Part shown: positions 44,449-45,574 of the stretch, one piece after another
How positions within the stretch are numbered: position 1 is the stretch's first letter
Layout: each line of letters begins with the position of its first letter
NCBI GenBank assembly: GCA_030650995.1
Contig: JAUSCY010000080.1
Coordinates: 1 to 45,574 of the forward strand
DNA: 45,574 nt
Direction: 5' to 3'
DNA from: Sheuella sp.
GTDB taxonomy: Bacteria; Pseudomonadota; Gammaproteobacteria; Burkholderiales; Burkholderiaceae_B
Translations under genes and position numbers: made by a program
The notes under the pieces: generated by a model
What the model was told of the DNA's origin: nothing
Seen by the model: only the letters and a program-made list of their open reading frames with translations
The model's database searches: none

Positions 44449-45279
44449 ATGAAACGCATCGAACATCACGCGTGCTTTGGAGGGTCGCAGGAGGTATGGG
44501 AACACGCCTCCTCCACGCTGGGCTGCAGTATGAAGTTTGGGATTTATTTGCCAAAAATTGCCATACAAGGCGAAAGGTGCCCGGTTCTCTATTGGCTCTC
44601 GGGTCTGACTTGTAACGAGCAAAATTTTATTACCAAAGCTGGCGCCCAACGCTACGCTGACGATTACGGCCTCATAATTGTTACGCCAGATACGAGTCCG
44701 CGCGGGGACGATGTACCTAACGATCCAGCCTACGACCTGGGCCAGGGCGCAGGCTTTTATCTCAATGCGACGCAGTCCCCGTGGTCTAAGCACTATCGCA
44801 TGTACGATTATGTCGTTGATGAACTGCCCGTGCTTATTGAGAAACATTTTGCAGCGAACGAGAAGCGTTCGCTTAGCGGCCATTCGATGGGTGGGCACGG
44901 CGCACTGACACTCGCACTGCGCAACCCTAAACGTTATTGCAGCGCCTCGGCTTTTTCGCCCATCGTGGCACCTAGCCAAGTGCCGTGGGGTATCAAGGCC
45001 TTCACGGCCTACCTCGGCGAGGATCGTGCGTCGTGGAAACAATACGATGCGGTGGCTCTGATTCATGCAGGTCACCAACCCCCTCCACTGTTGATTGACC
45101 AGGGTGAGGCCGACGAATTTTTGGAGTCCCAGCTCAAGCCTGAGCTACTGCAAGAGGCATGCCGTGTCGCGGGATATCCATTGGAATTTAACCGTCGAGC
45201 TTGTTACGACCATAGCTACTATTTCATCGCGAGTTTGATCGGCGAGCATCTGAAATTTCATGCGGCGCTGTTGAAATAA
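44449..45279 (+). CDS. frmB: S-formylglutathione hydrolase
   Basis: A 276-residue serine hydrolase of the esterase D family that splits S-formylglutathione to formate and glutathione. The nucleophile elbow is SGHSMGGHGAL near residue 147, the oxyanion region is YWLSGLTCNEQNFITKAGAQ, and YDHSYYFIASLIGEH near the C-terminus holds the catalytic histidine. Length matches the family (about 280). AAAGAG lies before the ATG. It is the second gene of the frmA-frmB operon. Confidence 0.96.
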   Translation: MKRIEHHACFGGSQEVWEHASSTLGCSMKFGIYLPKIAIQGERCPVLYWLSGLTCNEQNFITKAGAQRYADDYGLIIVTPDTSPRGDDVPNDPAYDLGQGAGFYLNATQSPWSKHYRMYDYVVDELPVLIEKHFAANEKRSLSGHSMGGHGALTLALRNPKRYCSASAFSPIVAPSQVPWGIKAFTAYLGEDRASWKQYDAVALIHAGHQPPPLLIDQGEADEFLESQLKPELLQEACRVAGYPLEFNRRACYDHSYYFIASLIGEHLKFHAALLK

Positions 45280-45398
45280 GCGCTGCAGTTTTAAGTGAAT
45301 GAGACTATGATCCCTAGGCACTTTTCAAGCCAGTCAGCATGTACTGTCAAACTGTATTGGCATTTTTAAAAATTTGGAACGGATAAACTCCTATTTCT

Positions 45399-45574
45399 TT
45401 GATTGATCTCGACTTTATCCCCACTGCGCCTCACGCCGTTGAAAATGAATTACGCCACGTGCGTGCACTGTTGCAACTTGAGCAAAAAGAAGACCAAGCT
45501 CAATTCAAACTCAAAAATACCAGTGCCAGCATCAAGGAGCGTCGACGGCGCGGCTTCACTTGGTACCCCATCAC
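45399..45574 (+). CDS. Superfamily I helicase (SMUBP-2/AAA type), N-terminus only
   Basis: The frame is open from a stop at 45384-45386 to the window end and encodes 58 residues. The segment RALLQLEQKEDQAQFKLK followed by TSASIKERRRRGFTWYPI matches the N-terminal region of SMUBP-2/Upf1-like superfamily I helicases, which carry a conserved xxERxxxGxxWYP motif just before the helicase core. No ATG precedes it; TTG at 45399 is the likeliest start, with a weak GGATAAA upstream. The ATPase motifs lie beyond the window, so the call rests on this short segment. Confidence 0.55.
   Translation, partial: MIDLDFIPTAPHAVENELRHVRALLQLEQKEDQAQFKLKNTSASIKERRRRGFTWYPI

Overview
The window is a chromosomal stretch of a betaproteobacterium, most likely Burkholderiales and close to the Alcaligenaceae. 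The main clue is the number of Bug/TctC-type periplasmic solute receptors (four complete genes and one remnant) with no TctA/TctB membrane partners. Other clues are a NorR gene divergent from an NO-repair operon, an AhpC of betaproteobacterial type, and class III alcohol dehydrogenase paired with S-formylglutathione hydrolase. GC looks close to 50% by eye; I did not compute it. No rRNA, tRNA, CRISPR array, prophage or intact insertion sequence was seen.

Layout. 1-7.3 kb: organic-acid uptake and catabolism. Two Bug receptors are divergent, one followed by an iron-containing alcohol dehydrogenase (cut by the window edge) and the other by an HpcH/HpaI aldolase. An MltD-like lytic transglycosylase lipoprotein, a quinone-oxidoreductase-type MDR with a third Bug receptor, and the C-terminal stub of another Bug gene follow. 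7.3-13.4 kb: a glutathione S-transferase, a spermidine-synthase-like methyltransferase-fold protein lacking a normal start codon, an epoxide hydrolase, a small disordered protein, a patch of decayed coding sequence (10.4-11.0 kb), an orphan branched-chain-type receptor and a voltage-gated K+ channel with a C-terminal zinc ribbon. 13.4-20.5 kb: a stress-defence block with a KefB/YbaL-type antiporter, a hemerythrin-domain protein, the YtfE/ScdA di-iron repair protein, NorR, AhpF and AhpC. Three GGTA-N5-TACC-type NorR boxes and a textbook sigma-54 promoter lie between norR and ytfE.

20.6-32.3 kb: after an MDR oxidoreductase comes a catabolic island. A complete peptide-type ABC importer (receptor, two permeases, two ATPases; minus strand) is divergent from four enzymes (plus strand): N-acyl-D-amino-acid deacylase, diaminopropionate ammonia-lyase, an M20 hydantoinase/carbamoylase-family hydrolase and an N-carbamoyl-D-amino-acid hydrolase with the E47/K127/C172 triad. 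The set reads as a route for N-acylated or N-carbamoylated amino acids, plausibly derivatives of 2,3-diaminopropionate, ending in pyruvate and ammonia.

32.4-45.6 kb: Dps, a fourth Bug receptor, two small secreted proteins, YgiQ radical SAM, YghU, the Kup K+ transporter with a bidirectional terminator, a VOC protein, a remnant of a ThDP enzyme, a small membrane protein that looks frameshifted, a secreted SMP-30/gluconolactonase-like protein, the formaldehyde-detoxification pair frmA-frmB, and the start of a superfamily I helicase at the right edge. The main unusual material is the diaminopropionate/carbamoyl island, the NorR-controlled operon without a nitric oxide reductase, and several remnants and start-codon anomalies.
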